A stretch of 64,000 nucleotides of DNA from Bifidobacterium erythrocebi (GCF_012932675.1 NZ_JAAIIF010000002.1:102663-166662); one strand, 5' to 3'. Positions 38,406 through 47,997 are shown, counted from the stretch's first letter. Numbers and translations are program-made. Notes: generated by a model from the sequence alone, not told the origin.

Positions 38406-39848
38406 ATGGCCATTCCGCTGATTCTGGCATCCAAATCCATGCCGCGCCGCAACGTGCTGAACGCGGCTGGCGTGTGCCCCACGATCCGCGTCTCACATGT
38501 GGACGAGCTGGCCGCATTGGCGGCCGCCGCAGCGAAGGACGGCATCGACGTCGGCGAGCTGTCCATCGGCGAACGCGTGGCCATTCTGGCCGAGGCCAAG
38601 GCCCAGGCCGTATATCAGGCGTACCGCAATGTCGCGGCCACGGCCGATGCGGCGAGCGGCGAGTGCGTCGTCGGCTACCCGCTGAAGGCTGCCGGCCAGT
38701 CGCAGGCCGATGCCGAAGCCGCGCGCAATGAAACGGAGCCCGGCAAGCCGATCGACTATTCCACCGCGCATATCGCTACCACCCGTGACTTCTCCGGCGT
38801 GAGCATCCCCACCGAGACCCAGCCCATCAACGTGTTCACCGCTAGCCGCCCCGGCCTGGTGCACAGCAGTGTCGGGCCGCTGATTCTCGGCTGCGATTCC
38901 ATGTTCCTTATGGATGGCGAATGCTACGGCAAGCCGCATAGCGTCGAAGCCGCCCGCGAACGGCTGAAGCATATGAGCGGCGCTACTGGCGAACTGTGGA
39001 CAGGCCATTGCCTTGTCGACTTCGCCACCGGCCGCGTGGTGCGCGACGCCAGCCATGCTGTCGTGCATTTCTCGGAATTCAGCGGTGATGACATCGAACG
39101 TTACATCGCCACCGGCGAGCCGCTGGAAGTTGCGGGGTCGTTCACGCTGGAAGGCTTCGGTGGGGCCTTCATCGACGGTATCGAAGGCGATCCGAGCGGC
39201 ATTATCGGCTTGAGTCTGCCGTTGGTGCGCCGTCTTACGGAACGGCTGGGCATCGCATGGCCTGATTTGTGGAATGTGCGCTCCGAGCTTGCGCCTACGG
39301 AAAGCAAGGCCGAAGGCGCCGGGCATGCGGGCATCGAACCGCCCAAGGAGAACGTGCACCAGCCAGGCGATGGCTGGATTGATTGTGATTGCGGGCGCAA
39401 GCATTGGGGTGTGAACGGCGCTTCCGGTGTGCTGCTGGCCCGCCGCGACGAGCGGACCGGCAATGTCACGCATGTGGTGATGCAGCATCGTGCCGTCTGG
39501 TCGGCTGAAGGCGGCACATGGGGCATTCCAGGAGGCGCGACCGCCCAGGGGGAGACCCCGATCGAAGGCGCGTTGCGTGAAAGCTATGAGGAGGCGAACA
39601 TCACGCCGGAAGACATCGACGTGGTCGGCTCCTATTGCGAGGATCACGGTCCGTGGGCGTACACCACCGTGTTCGCGTTCGAAAAGCCCGGGCACACGGT
39701 CGAGCCGAAGGCGAACGACGATGAAAGCATGGAGATCGCATGGGTGCCGATCGAACAGGTCGGCGGATTGAAGCTGCTCACCGCCATGCGTACCGATTGG
39801 CCGCGTTTTGCGGCACGTCTCAACGCGCTCGCCGCAGCCTATCGCTGA
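38406..39848 (+). CDS. Fused Maf-type nucleotide pyrophosphatase and Nudix hydrolase
   Basis: 480 aa from ATG 38406 (GAGGAG upstream). Residues 1 to ~310 are a Maf/HAM1-like domain: LILASKSMPRRNVL, LGCDSMFLMDGECYGKP with catalytic Asp, MSGATGELWTGHCL, GFGGAFIDGIEGDPSGIIGL, interrupted by an insert near residues 90-160. Residues from ~330 are Nudix, with box GGATAQGETPIEGALRESYE and EAN after it, preceded by a CDCGRKHWG zinc-ribbon-like start. Both halves are nucleotide-sanitising enzymes. The fusion suggests cleaning of related non-canonical or oxidised nucleotides. Confidence 0.9.
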   Translation: MAIPLILASKSMPRRNVLNAAGVCPTIRVSHVDELAALAAAAAKDGIDVGELSIGERVAILAEAKAQAVYQAYRNVAATADAASGECVVGYPLKAAGQSQADAEAARNETEPGKPIDYSTAHIATTRDFSGVSIPTETQPINVFTASRPGLVHSSVGPLILGCDSMFLMDGECYGKPHSVEAARERLKHMSGATGELWTGHCLVDFATGRVVRDASHAVVHFSEFSGDDIERYIATGEPLEVAGSFTLEGFGGAFIDGIEGDPSGIIGLSLPLVRRLTERLGIAWPDLWNVRSELAPTESKAEGAGHAGIEPPKENVHQPGDGWIDCDCGRKHWGVNGASGVLLARRDERTGNVTHVVMQHRAVWSAEGGTWGIPGGATAQGETPIEGALRESYEEANITPEDIDVVGSYCEDHGPWAYTTVFAFEKPGHTVEPKANDDESMEIAWVPIEQVGGLKLLTAMRTDWPRFAARLNALAAAYR

Positions 39849-40019
39849 CGTGCGTCGCTGACATCACCGTTGAGCGTGCGGCATCTCGTCGCTTACCGTT
39901 CCCACGCCGGCGCCGTATGCGGGCACGGCCTGTGGTCATTCCTTCGGATGAGGTCAGGCGCGTCGAATCCTCCCAACGTCCGATGGAGGGGAGGGCTTCG
40001 GGGGCATAGCGTGTGACAT

Positions 40020-40871
40020 ATGAAACGGAATCAGAACGTCAACGCATCGGTCGCCGCACCGAATGCCTATACAACGAACGCCTACGCGGCGAGCGACCGC
40101 ACGGCAGCGCATGCCCTCATTCCCGTAGGCAGGCCGGTCATCACCGCAACCAACCTCATCATGGACTATGCGGCGCGACGCAGAACCGCGAACCGTGTCG
40201 GCGCGACTCCGATGAGTGCGCTCGCCAACACCGCACCGGCGCTCAACAACGTGAGTTTTCGTCTCAACGTCGGCGAAACGGTCGCCATCATGGGCCCTTC
40301 CGGCTCCGGCAAATCCACGCTGCTGCACATCCTTGCCGGCATCGACCTGCCCACGTCCGGCCAGGTTACCTACCATGTGCGCAACAATTGCGCCTACGAG
40401 CTCACCGGCATCTGTGATCAGGACCGCACCATGCTGCGCCGCAACGCCTTCGGCTTCGTCTTCCAATCCGGGCAGCTGCTCCCCGAACTGCCTGCAGTCG
40501 AAAACATCGCGCTGCCGTTGATGCTCGGCGGAACGGACTACTCGCAGGCCACCGATACCGCCATGCTTTGGCTGGAACGTCTCGGCCTCAAACATCTCGC
40601 CTCGCACCGCCCCGGCGAGATGAGCGGCGGCCAGATGCAGCGTGTGGCCATCGCCCGTGCGCTCGCCACGAACCCTTCGGTCGTATTCGCCGACGAACCC
40701 ACCGGAGCACTCGACCAAGCCACCGGGCGCGAAGTCATGGGCATACTCATGGACGCCGCACAGGCCAACGGGTCGGCCGTGGTTGTCGTCACCCACGATC
40801 CGAACGTGGCCGCCTTCTGTAGCCGGACGGTCACCATGTGCGATGGGCGACTGCTCGGAGGCGAACAATGA
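40020..40871 (+). CDS. ABC transporter ATP-binding protein (MacB/LolD type)
   Basis: 283 aa. TAGCGT ends 7 nt before the ATG (probable leaderless start). The first ~45 residues are a non-conserved leader. Then an NBD: Walker A GPSGSGKST, signature MSGGQMQRVAIARAL, Walker B SVVFADEPTGALD, H-loop VVTHD. Its stop overlaps the permease start (ATGA). This class powers mechanotransmission or peptide/antibiotic efflux rather than import. Confidence 0.92.
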   Translation: MKRNQNVNASVAAPNAYTTNAYAASDRTAAHALIPVGRPVITATNLIMDYAARRRTANRVGATPMSALANTAPALNNVSFRLNVGETVAIMGPSGSGKSTLLHILAGIDLPTSGQVTYHVRNNCAYELTGICDQDRTMLRRNAFGFVFQSGQLLPELPAVENIALPLMLGGTDYSQATDTAMLWLERLGLKHLASHRPGEMSGGQMQRVAIARALATNPSVVFADEPTGALDQATGREVMGILMDAAQANGSAVVVVTHDPNVAAFCSRTVTMCDGRLLGGEQ

Positions 40872-42364
40872 ACACCTTCACCCTATGGAAACTGTTCCAC
40901 CGCCGAGGCGCTCGCGGCATAGGCGAACGCACATCGGCGCTCGCGGTCATTGCCTTTGCGGCGGCCACCACGATTTTCCTGACTGTGCTGGGAGGCGTGC
41001 ACGGTTTCATCTGGCGTGCCTCCGCCGATCATACGCTCGGTTGTCTGATCAATTCCGCTTCCTGTGCGCCCGGCACCCATGAAGCGTGGGAACGTGCCAG
41101 GAACGAGGCAGGCATGTTCGTCGCCGCGCCGGGAACGCGTTGGACCGCCGAACGTTCCGCGGCGGTTATGGACACCTATTCGGACGGCTATGTAATATTG
41201 GCCGCGTTCGCTTGCCTGATGCTCGTCGTTCCGTTCGTTTCGCTTGCGGGCTCCGCGGCCCGTTTGGCCGCATCCCGTAGGGATGCGCGATTGTCCGCGC
41301 TCAGGCTGGCCGGCGCGACCACCGCTCAAGTGGTCAAACTGACCGCGCTCGACGCTGCGATCCAGGCATTGTTCGGCGCTGGTATCGGCATTGTCGGTTA
41401 TTGTGCGGTCATGCCGTTGATCATGCTGCTGAAATTCCAGAACCGTCATTTCATGTTCCAGGAATTGTGGGTTGGCCTGCCGGTGCTCGTGGGCGTGCTC
41501 GCCGGAGTCACCGTGCTCGCGCTGGTATCGTCGCTGATCACCCTGCGCCGCGTTGCCATCACCCCATTGGGTGTGATGAGCCGCGCCGCGCAGCCTCTGC
41601 CAGCCACATGGCGTGTACTGATCTTCCTAGTGGTGATGGCGGGCCTTTACCTGCTGCTGAACAACGTCTCGATGTTCGCCGGTTTGGGTGAAAACGCGGT
41701 GTTCGTGCTGGTGTTCGGCGCGTTCTTCGTCGGATTCACGATGGTGAACGTGGTCGGTACGTGGGTGATTGCCAAACGGGCCAAAGCGCGTGCCCGTAGG
41801 CCGAAGGACGCAGCCACTATGATCGCCATGCGCCGCATCCTTGACAATCCGAAGCGTGCGTGGCGCAACGTGTCCGGTGTGGGATTGGCTGTGTTCATCG
41901 CCGTCATCACGTCGATCGGGACACTGGTGGGGCAGGACCGTGGCGGCGATCCGCTTGACCCTTCGATGCTGTACATGCGCGATATCGGCACCGGTGGCCT
42001 GTTGACGCTCACGTTCGCCGCCGTGCTCGCCGCGGTCAGTTCCGGTGTGATGCAGGCCAGCAGTGTGTATGATCAGGCCGCCGAATACCGCATGCTGCGT
42101 CTGGAGGGCACCGATGAACGGACGCTGTCCAAGGCGCGATTCAAAGAAGTGTTCACGCCGCTCAATACGGTGGTGCTGGTTTCTGGAGGCGGTTCGGTGC
42201 TGCTGTTGTTTCCGATCGTTGCGATGACGCTGTTCGATCCGGTGACGTTGTTCAGCCTGTTCTCCGGTATCGCGTTGTGCTACGTGCTGATCGCCGTGGG
42301 CGCGTGGACCGCCAATCGTGCGGCCCGCACGCTGAACATGGTGGGGTACCGCGCCGACGACTGA
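40868..42364 (+). CDS. FtsX-like ABC transporter permease
   Basis: 498 aa, coupled to the ATPase gene by an ATGA overlap. Eight or more transmembrane segments. After the first TM is a short extracellular part with CLINSASCAPGTHEAWERA. Two FtsX-like modules follow, each with a coupling segment (RRDARLSALRLAGATTAQV; AAEYRMLRLEGTDERTL). It resembles the BceB/MacB-type permeases used for antimicrobial-peptide resistance; the cargo is unknown. No regulator is adjacent. Confidence 0.88.
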   Translation: MNTFTLWKLFHRRGARGIGERTSALAVIAFAAATTIFLTVLGGVHGFIWRASADHTLGCLINSASCAPGTHEAWERARNEAGMFVAAPGTRWTAERSAAVMDTYSDGYVILAAFACLMLVVPFVSLAGSAARLAASRRDARLSALRLAGATTAQVVKLTALDAAIQALFGAGIGIVGYCAVMPLIMLLKFQNRHFMFQELWVGLPVLVGVLAGVTVLALVSSLITLRRVAITPLGVMSRAAQPLPATWRVLIFLVVMAGLYLLLNNVSMFAGLGENAVFVLVFGAFFVGFTMVNVVGTWVIAKRAKARARRPKDAATMIAMRRILDNPKRAWRNVSGVGLAVFIAVITSIGTLVGQDRGGDPLDPSMLYMRDIGTGGLLTLTFAAVLAAVSSGVMQASSVYDQAAEYRMLRLEGTDERTLSKARFKEVFTPLNTVVLVSGGGSVLLLFPIVAMTLFDPVTLFSLFSGIALCYVLIAVGAWTANRAARTLNMVGYRADD

Positions 42365-42389
42365 CGTCGGTGACATCGGTGACGTCGGT
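42363..42389. repeat. Three 9-bp tandem repeats after the FtsX-like gene
   Basis: GACGTCGGT, GACATCGGT, GACGTCGGT head to tail, beginning inside the stop codon of the permease gene. Noncoding and short. Confidence 0.7.
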
Positions 42390-42422
42390 AACGCCTACCC
42401 GGCATCAACACGGTTCCCAAGC

Positions 42423-42464
42423 ACATGGCCGAGATGGTTCACGCCATCCCGGCCATGTCGTTTT
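42423..42464. terminator. Terminator between convergent ABC and AEC genes
   Basis: A two-part stem (ACATGGCCG/CGGCCATGT enclosing GATGG/CCATC) followed by CGTTTT on the plus strand. Confidence 0.8.
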
Positions 42465-42483
42465 CCGTCGTGCGATGCTGTTT

Positions 42484-43428
42484 TCAGCTGAGCAACGCTG
42501 CGATGATCGCGATGAAAATCGGCGAGGATAGCGTAGAGAACAGGATGCCGTCACGCGCGAACGAGAGTCCCACGTTGTACCGGGCGGCGTAGTTGTATAC
42601 GTTCTGCCCGGTCGGCAGCGCGGCGAGCACCACGCATGCGTATAGCGTGGCGCCGCGGAAGCCCATCACGAAGTAGCTCAGCAGGAATGCGATGATCGGC
42701 ATCACGATGTTCTTCAGCGCGGCCACGGTGAACACCGCGGGGATGTTCGACTTGTCCTGCAGCGGCTTGGTGCCGTGCAGCGACATGCCGAACGCCATCA
42801 GGATCATCGGCACGGCGGAGTCGCCGATCATGTCGATCGGATCGTAGATGCAGCTCGGCACGACGAAATGCCCGGCCTTCGCGGAGATGGCGGAGACGGC
42901 GATGCCCAGCAGCGAGCCGATGAGCAGCGGCTGGTGCAGCGGCTGCTTGAGGATCTCCTTGGCGGACACCTTGCCCTTGGTGGTCACGTCGAGCACGGTC
43001 AGGCCGATCGGCGTGAACACCGCCTGCTGCATGACCAGGATCGGCGCGACGAGTGCGGGATTGCCCAGAATGTACGTGGCGATCGGCAGGCCGATGTTGT
43101 TGGAGTTCAGGTACAGCGAGTTCAGCGCGCCGATGGTGGCGTCGGCCGCCTTCAGATGGAAGAACAGCTTGTTGAGAATCAGGAAGACCACGCCCACGAG
43201 CACCGCCGAGAAGAACGCGACGATGATGGAGGAGTGGAAGATCTCGAAGATCTTCTCCTTGGAGAGGATCGCGAACATCAGGCACGGGCTGGATACGAAG
43301 AAGCTGAACCTGTTGAGCACCATCTGCGCGGTCGGGCCGCCGATGCGCATACGCGCGGCGATATAACCGGTGGCGATCACAATGCCGATGACGCAGAAAC
43401 CTTCCATCGCACTCAATAGACCCGGCAT
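42484..43428 (-). CDS. AEC family transporter (auxin efflux carrier/malate permease type)
   Basis: 314 aa with ~10 transmembrane helices in two inverted halves. Motifs: IATGYIAARM near the start, SLYLNSNNIGLPIATYILGN (helix break of the first half) and AALPTGQNVYNYAARYN (matching break of the second). AGAGAGGAA precedes the ATG. Bacterial members export or exchange organic acids such as malate. Substrate unknown here. Confidence 0.88.
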   Translation of the reverse strand: MPGLLSAMEGFCVIGIVIATGYIAARMRIGGPTAQMVLNRFSFFVSSPCLMFAILSKEKIFEIFHSSIIVAFFSAVLVGVVFLILNKLFFHLKAADATIGALNSLYLNSNNIGLPIATYILGNPALVAPILVMQQAVFTPIGLTVLDVTTKGKVSAKEILKQPLHQPLLIGSLLGIAVSAISAKAGHFVVPSCIYDPIDMIGDSAVPMILMAFGMSLHGTKPLQDKSNIPAVFTVAALKNIVMPIIAFLLSYFVMGFRGATLYACVVLAALPTGQNVYNYAARYNVGLSFARDGILFSTLSSPIFIAIIAALLS

Positions 43429-43532
43429 ATCACGTTCCTCTCTTGATCTTTCGACATCTTTCGACGATCAACCCTCAAGTGTGGCACGGTGAGGGTGCCG
43501 CCAGTCGTTTTATCTCAAAACGAAGTCCATGC

Positions 43533-43562
43533 TTGGTGCGTGCGGTGCGGTTGTCGGATAAT
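43533..43562 (+). promoter_or_regulatory. Promoter of dapE
   Basis: TTGGTG (43533-43538), 18 bp, GATAAT (43557-43562); the ATG follows 7 nt later, so transcription should start at or beside the start codon. Confidence 0.6.
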
Positions 43563-43569
43563 GGGACGC

Positions 43570-44772
43570 ATGAGTGAATACGAGATTGGATTCGATGCCG
43601 CCGCAGGCAAGCAGGAAGCACTGAACGCCCTGATGGACCAGATCATGAACATCTACTCCGTCAGCGATGAGGAAGGGGCGCTCGCCGACGCCGTCGAGGC
43701 GTTCCTGAACAACCAGCCGCATCTGACGGTCCGTCGCCACGGCGACACCTTGGTCGCCAGCACCGCATTCGGCAGGGAGCATCGCGTGATTCTCGCCGGT
43801 CATCTCGATACCGTGCCGGTCATCGACAATTTCCCGCCGAAGTGGCTGGAACCCGGCGACCCGCTGATCCGCGAGGATGTCGCCAAGGCTCATCCGGGCG
43901 AGCGGGTGATCTGGGGGCGCGGTGCCACCGACATGAAGGGCTCCGACGCGGTGATGCTGTACCTGGCCGCAACCCTCACCGATCCCAAGGTCGATCTGAC
44001 ATACGTGTTCTACGACCATGAGGAGGTCGCCGCCGAGAAGAACGGCCTGCGCAAGGTGGTCGAGGCGCATCCGGATTGGATCACCGGCGATTTCGCGATC
44101 ATCGGCGAGCCGACCGATTGCGGCATCGAGGGCGGCTGCAACGGCACCATGCGATTCGACGTGGTACTGCACGGCGTGGCGGCGCATTCCGCCCGCGCCT
44201 GGATGGGCCATAACGCCATCCATGATGCGGCCGAGGTGCTGAACCGTCTGAACGCGTATGAGAACAAGTGCATCACGGTGGACGGCCTGGACTATCAGGA
44301 AGGGCTCAACGCCACGCTCATTTCCGGCGGCAACGGCACGAACGTGATCCCCGATTGGTGCCGCATCCACGTGAACTATCGTTTCGCGCCGGATAAGACG
44401 CTGCCCGAGGCGAAGGCGTTGATGATGGGCGCGGATGCTGGTGCCGAACTGGGCAACGGCGAGCACAAGGCCACGGGCGGCGTGTTCGAGGGCTTCGGCA
44501 TCGAGATGAAGGACGAGTCGCCGTCCGCACGCCCCGGTCTGGATTCGCCGCTGGCCGCCTCGCTGGTCAAGCTGGTCAAGGAGCGCACCGGCCGCGACCC
44601 GCTGGCCAAGCTGGGGTGGACCGACGTGGCCCGTTTCTCGATTCTGGGGATTCCTGCGGTCAATCTCGGTGCGGGAAGCCCGCTGCTGGCGCATAAGCAT
44701 GACGAGCAGCTGCCGGAATCCGATCTGGTGCTGATGGCCGACCTGCTGGAGGACTGGCTGAAGCAGGACTGA
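43570..44772 (+). CDS. dapE: Succinyl-diaminopimelate desuccinylase
   Basis: 400 aa from MSEYEIGFDAAAG, the ATG placed 7 nt after a -10. An M20 di-zinc amidohydrolase: VILAGHLDTVPV (His/Asp), WGRGATDMKGSDAVML (bridging Asp), YDHEEVAAEKNGL (catalytic and metal Glu), FAIIGEPTDCGIEGGCNGTM, dimerisation domain, and C-terminal GAGSPLLAHKHDEQL (last His ligand). It produces LL-DAP, which feeds lysA and the cell wall. Confidence 0.92.
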   Translation: MSEYEIGFDAAAGKQEALNALMDQIMNIYSVSDEEGALADAVEAFLNNQPHLTVRRHGDTLVASTAFGREHRVILAGHLDTVPVIDNFPPKWLEPGDPLIREDVAKAHPGERVIWGRGATDMKGSDAVMLYLAATLTDPKVDLTYVFYDHEEVAAEKNGLRKVVEAHPDWITGDFAIIGEPTDCGIEGGCNGTMRFDVVLHGVAAHSARAWMGHNAIHDAAEVLNRLNAYENKCITVDGLDYQEGLNATLISGGNGTNVIPDWCRIHVNYRFAPDKTLPEAKALMMGADAGAELGNGEHKATGGVFEGFGIEMKDESPSARPGLDSPLAASLVKLVKERTGRDPLAKLGWTDVARFSILGIPAVNLGAGSPLLAHKHDEQLPESDLVLMADLLEDWLKQD

Positions 44773-45151
44773 GTCGGACTGAGTCGGAACGCGGTGCTGG
44801 CGCTCGCCGCTGTATGGCGTAGTCGGTGTCAATCCGCCCGTTTATCTGCATATGCATCGGTAAAGCCGATGCATATGCAATTTGATATGCCCATTTTCGA
44901 CACGGCCAGTCCCCAGTTGTGGCATACTGGAGGGTGGTGGTTCTGCAAACCGCCTACGTGCCAGATGGCGTTGATCCCCTTGCACTTGGATCGTATTCCC
45001 GTGCAAGCGCCGGTGTCCGCCTCTGGGCAGACAGACTTTGACTGGAATTGCCCCGTTAGTAGCAATTGATGCGCGGCCACGGTGAGAGCGTGGTGTGAGA
45101 GACTGCGGAGCCTGAGAGCCGACGCGATGCAGCGCGTCTGCAAGGAGCATT
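44773..45151 (+). promoter_or_regulatory. Intergenic region and long leader of rne
   Basis: 379 bp without a gene. A 14-bp hairpin at 44847-44879 (TGCATATGCATCGG with its complement, loop TAAAG) probably ends dapE. The remaining ~270 bp are a GC-rich leader; just before the ribosome binding site is a hairpin GACGCGatgcagCGCGTC (45121-45138). RNase E messages are often autoregulated through their leaders; that role here is inference. Confidence 0.5.
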
Positions 45152-47842
45152 GTGCCCATTGTGAACAAGGGTGAGCTCGGAGAAACCGATGCTCAGAACA
45201 CCCAGGAATCGCCCGTAACCCCTGCCCGTCGCCGCCGTGGAGGCCGTCGCGTGGTACGCGACACCGGTGCCGCCGGCGCTTCGCTCAAGCTTCAGGTGGA
45301 GGATCATTCCGCCCCGCTGTTCGAGGAGCCCAAGATCGCCGCGCCCGAGCATGCCGAGGCGTCCGAGGAACAGCCGGTTCGTCGCCGTCGCCGTCGTCTC
45401 GACACCGAATCCGCAGCGTCCGCCGCTTCCAAGGCAGCATCTTCGAACGAGGAATCCCCGCGGTCCCGCCGCCGTTCGTCCTCCGCATCCGACGCCGATG
45501 TGGACGCACGTGCCAACAAGGTGGCCGAGGAGCTGTTCTCGTCCACGCCGCATGCGGTTCATACCCGTTCGTCCCGTCCGATGACGTCGCTCCTGTTCCA
45601 GGAGCCCGTGATTCCCGCCGGCAACGCGTCTGGCGACGAGCGTGGCGATCGCGATGCACGTGACGATCGTGACGATCGTGACGAGCGCGAGGAGCGTTCC
45701 ACTCGCCGTCGCCGCCGTAATCGCGGTGAATCCCGTAACGACCATGATGCCGATGAGCGTCGCGAAACCCGTGGCGGTCGTGACGATCGTGACGACAGCC
45801 GTGAGGATGATCGCAGCGATCGCGCACGTAGCAGCCGTGGCAGCGCCGACGATGACCATGAATCGTCGTCCCGCCGCGGCCGCAGCCGCAGGCTGAACGC
45901 GCAGGAGCGCCGTGCCGCGGCCGAGGTCGAGCAGATTGAGGAGGACCTTGAGCTCGACGACATCACCTATCGTCCGATCGACGAGGAGGAAGGCTCCGAC
46001 GAGGAGCCGCGTTCCACTCGCCGTCGCCGTCGTCGTCGCAACAAGTCCGAGCAGAACTCCGACGAGTCCCGTTCCGAACGCGAGGGCAGCGAATCCCGCG
46101 ACGATCGCGACGAGCACGAATCCCGTTCCGAACGCGACCATGACGCCGAGGAAGGCGAGACCGTCACCCGTCGCCGTCGCCGTCGCCGCAACAAGTCCGA
46201 GCAGAACGGCGAGGACGAGCAGCCGCTGACCCGCCGCTCCCGCAAGCAGCAGTACATCGACGAGATCACCGACGTGGAAGGCTCCACGCGCCTTGAGGCG
46301 AAGAAGCAGCGCCGCCGTGACAACCGCCGCGAACGCAGCCGCCAGTCGCAGATCATGGAACAGGACTTCCTCGCACGCCGCGAGCAGGTCGAACGCTTCA
46401 TGGTGGTGCGTGAAAAGGAGAAGCACACCCAGATCTCCGTGGTGGAGGACAACGTGCTCGTCGAGCATTACGTCTCCGACATCCAGGAGGTGCAGACGGT
46501 CGGTAACATCTACCTCGGCCGCGTGCAGAACGTGCTTCCGAGCATGGAGGCCGCGTTCGTCGACATCGGTCAGGCGCGCAACGGCGTGCTGTATGCCGGC
46601 GAGGTGAACTGGGACGCCGCGCGTCTCGAAGGCCAGCCGCGCCGCATCGAGCTGGCGTTCAAGAGCGGAGACCCGGTGCTGGTGCAGGTCACCAAGGATC
46701 CGATCGGTCACAAGGGCGCGCGTCTGACCTCGCAGGTCACGCTTGCCGGCCGTTTCTTGGTGCTGGTGCCGTCCGGCGGCATGACCGGTGTGAGCCGCAA
46801 GCTGAGCGAACGTGAGCGCAGCCGTCTGAAGAACATCGTGTCGAAGGTCGCGCCGAAGGATATGGGCGTGATCATCCGCACCGCCGCCGAGGGTGCCTCC
46901 GAGGACGCCATCGTCAAGGATCTGGAAAGCCTCGTGCGCCAGTGGGAGCGCATCAATGCCAAGCGCGAGGAATTCTGGCATGGCAAGCGTCCGAAGCTGC
47001 TGCAGGGCGAGCCCGATGTGGCCATCCGCGTGGTGCGCGACATCTTCAACGACGACTTCACCAAGCTCATCGTGGAGGGCGACAAGGTCTACGACCGCAT
47101 CGAGGAATATCTCGACACCATGGCCCCCGACCTGAAGTCCAAGCTGGAGAAGTGGGATCCCGCCGAGCATGAGGGCAAGGACGTGTTCGACAAGTGGCAG
47201 ATCGACTCCCAGCTGCGCAAGGGCATGGAACGTCAGGTGTATCTGCCGTCCGGCGGCTCGATCGTCATCGACCGTACCGAGGCCATGACCACCATCGACG
47301 TGAACACCGGTCGCTTCATCGGCCGTGGCAAGTCGCTGGAAGAGACCGTGACGCGCTGCAACCTGGAGGCGTCCGAGGAGATCGCCCGCCAGCTGCGTCT
47401 GCGCGATATCGGCGGCATGGTGATGATCGATTACGTCGACATGGTGATGCCGGCGAATCGCGATCTGGTGCTGCGCCGTCTGGTGGAGTGCCTGGCCCGC
47501 GACCGCACCAAGCATCAGGTCGCCGAGGTCACGTCGCTGGGCCTGGTGCAGATGACCCGCAAGCGCATCGGCCAGGGTCTGGTCGAGGCGTTCTCCGAGG
47601 AATGCCCGACCTGCAAGGGCCGTGGCTTCATCCTGCACGACAAGCCCACCGTCAGCGCCGAATACGACGATCCATACGCCATGCGTGGCGGCGATCCGTT
47701 CGTCAAGACGAACAAGCACGGTCACGGCACCACCCCGGCGCCCGAGCCGCAGGGTTCTTCGCCCGCAGTGAAGGCCAAGCTGGCTCAGATCGCCGCAGCT
47801 GCGGTGGCCGCGAACAATGCGGAGCAGGACGAGGAGCGATAG
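45152..47842 (+). CDS. rne: Ribonuclease E/G
   Basis: 896 aa from GTG 45152 with AAGGAG. The first ~390 residues are an unusually long Arg/Asp/Glu/Ser low-complexity extension (RRRRNKSEQN twice, DDRDDRDE-type stretches), likely an unstructured RNA or partner-binding arm. The catalytic part follows: S1 domain VGNIYLGRVQNVLPSMEAAF, 5'-sensor/RNase H region GGMTGVSRKLSERERSRL, DNase I-like core TIDVNTGRF and MIDYVDM with the Mg2+ Asp residues, and Zn-link CPTCKGRG. It initiates mRNA decay and rRNA/tRNA processing. Placing the disordered arm at the N-terminus is the actinobacterial arrangement; E. coli has it at the C-terminus. Confidence 0.94.
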   Translation: MPIVNKGELGETDAQNTQESPVTPARRRRGGRRVVRDTGAAGASLKLQVEDHSAPLFEEPKIAAPEHAEASEEQPVRRRRRRLDTESAASAASKAASSNEESPRSRRRSSSASDADVDARANKVAEELFSSTPHAVHTRSSRPMTSLLFQEPVIPAGNASGDERGDRDARDDRDDRDEREERSTRRRRRNRGESRNDHDADERRETRGGRDDRDDSREDDRSDRARSSRGSADDDHESSSRRGRSRRLNAQERRAAAEVEQIEEDLELDDITYRPIDEEEGSDEEPRSTRRRRRRRNKSEQNSDESRSEREGSESRDDRDEHESRSERDHDAEEGETVTRRRRRRRNKSEQNGEDEQPLTRRSRKQQYIDEITDVEGSTRLEAKKQRRRDNRRERSRQSQIMEQDFLARREQVERFMVVREKEKHTQISVVEDNVLVEHYVSDIQEVQTVGNIYLGRVQNVLPSMEAAFVDIGQARNGVLYAGEVNWDAARLEGQPRRIELAFKSGDPVLVQVTKDPIGHKGARLTSQVTLAGRFLVLVPSGGMTGVSRKLSERERSRLKNIVSKVAPKDMGVIIRTAAEGASEDAIVKDLESLVRQWERINAKREEFWHGKRPKLLQGEPDVAIRVVRDIFNDDFTKLIVEGDKVYDRIEEYLDTMAPDLKSKLEKWDPAEHEGKDVFDKWQIDSQLRKGMERQVYLPSGGSIVIDRTEAMTTIDVNTGRFIGRGKSLEETVTRCNLEASEEIARQLRLRDIGGMVMIDYVDMVMPANRDLVLRRLVECLARDRTKHQVAEVTSLGLVQMTRKRIGQGLVEAFSEECPTCKGRGFILHDKPTVSAEYDDPYAMRGGDPFVKTNKHGHGTTPAPEPQGSSPAVKAKLAQIAAAAVAANNAEQDEER

Positions 47843-47886
47843 TTCGGCGGGATTGGCGCGTCTGCGCGTGTCGCACTTGACACGAC

Positions 47887-47915
47887 TTGCGTTAGTCCAC
47901 GTTGGAGTGTAGATT
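47887..47915 (+). promoter_or_regulatory. Promoter of rplU-rpmA
   Basis: TTGCGT (47887-47892), 17 bp, TAGATT (47910-47915). This gives a leader of about 75 nt. Confidence 0.6.
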
Positions 47916-47923
47916 AGTTTGCT

Positions 47924-47975
47924 GGTGTCTGGCCGTGAGCTCGGTGCTACCGAGATGCCAGGCAAGGAAGCTTTC
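47924..47975 (+). promoter_or_regulatory. Structured leader of the L21-L27 operon
   Basis: An outer stem TGTCTGGC (47926-47933) with GCCAGGCA (47957-47964) encloses an inner hairpin CTCGG-TGCTA-CCGAG (47940-47954). It starts near the predicted transcript start, about 34 nt before the rplU ATG. Possible autogenous control site. Confidence 0.45.
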
Positions 47976-47997
47976 CCAAGAAAATAAAGGAACGATT

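Noticed and set aside
45056..47965. 969-codon open frame antisense to rne
   Set aside because: Mirrors the Arg/Asp low-complexity coding of rne; long Ala/Thr runs are translation artefacts.
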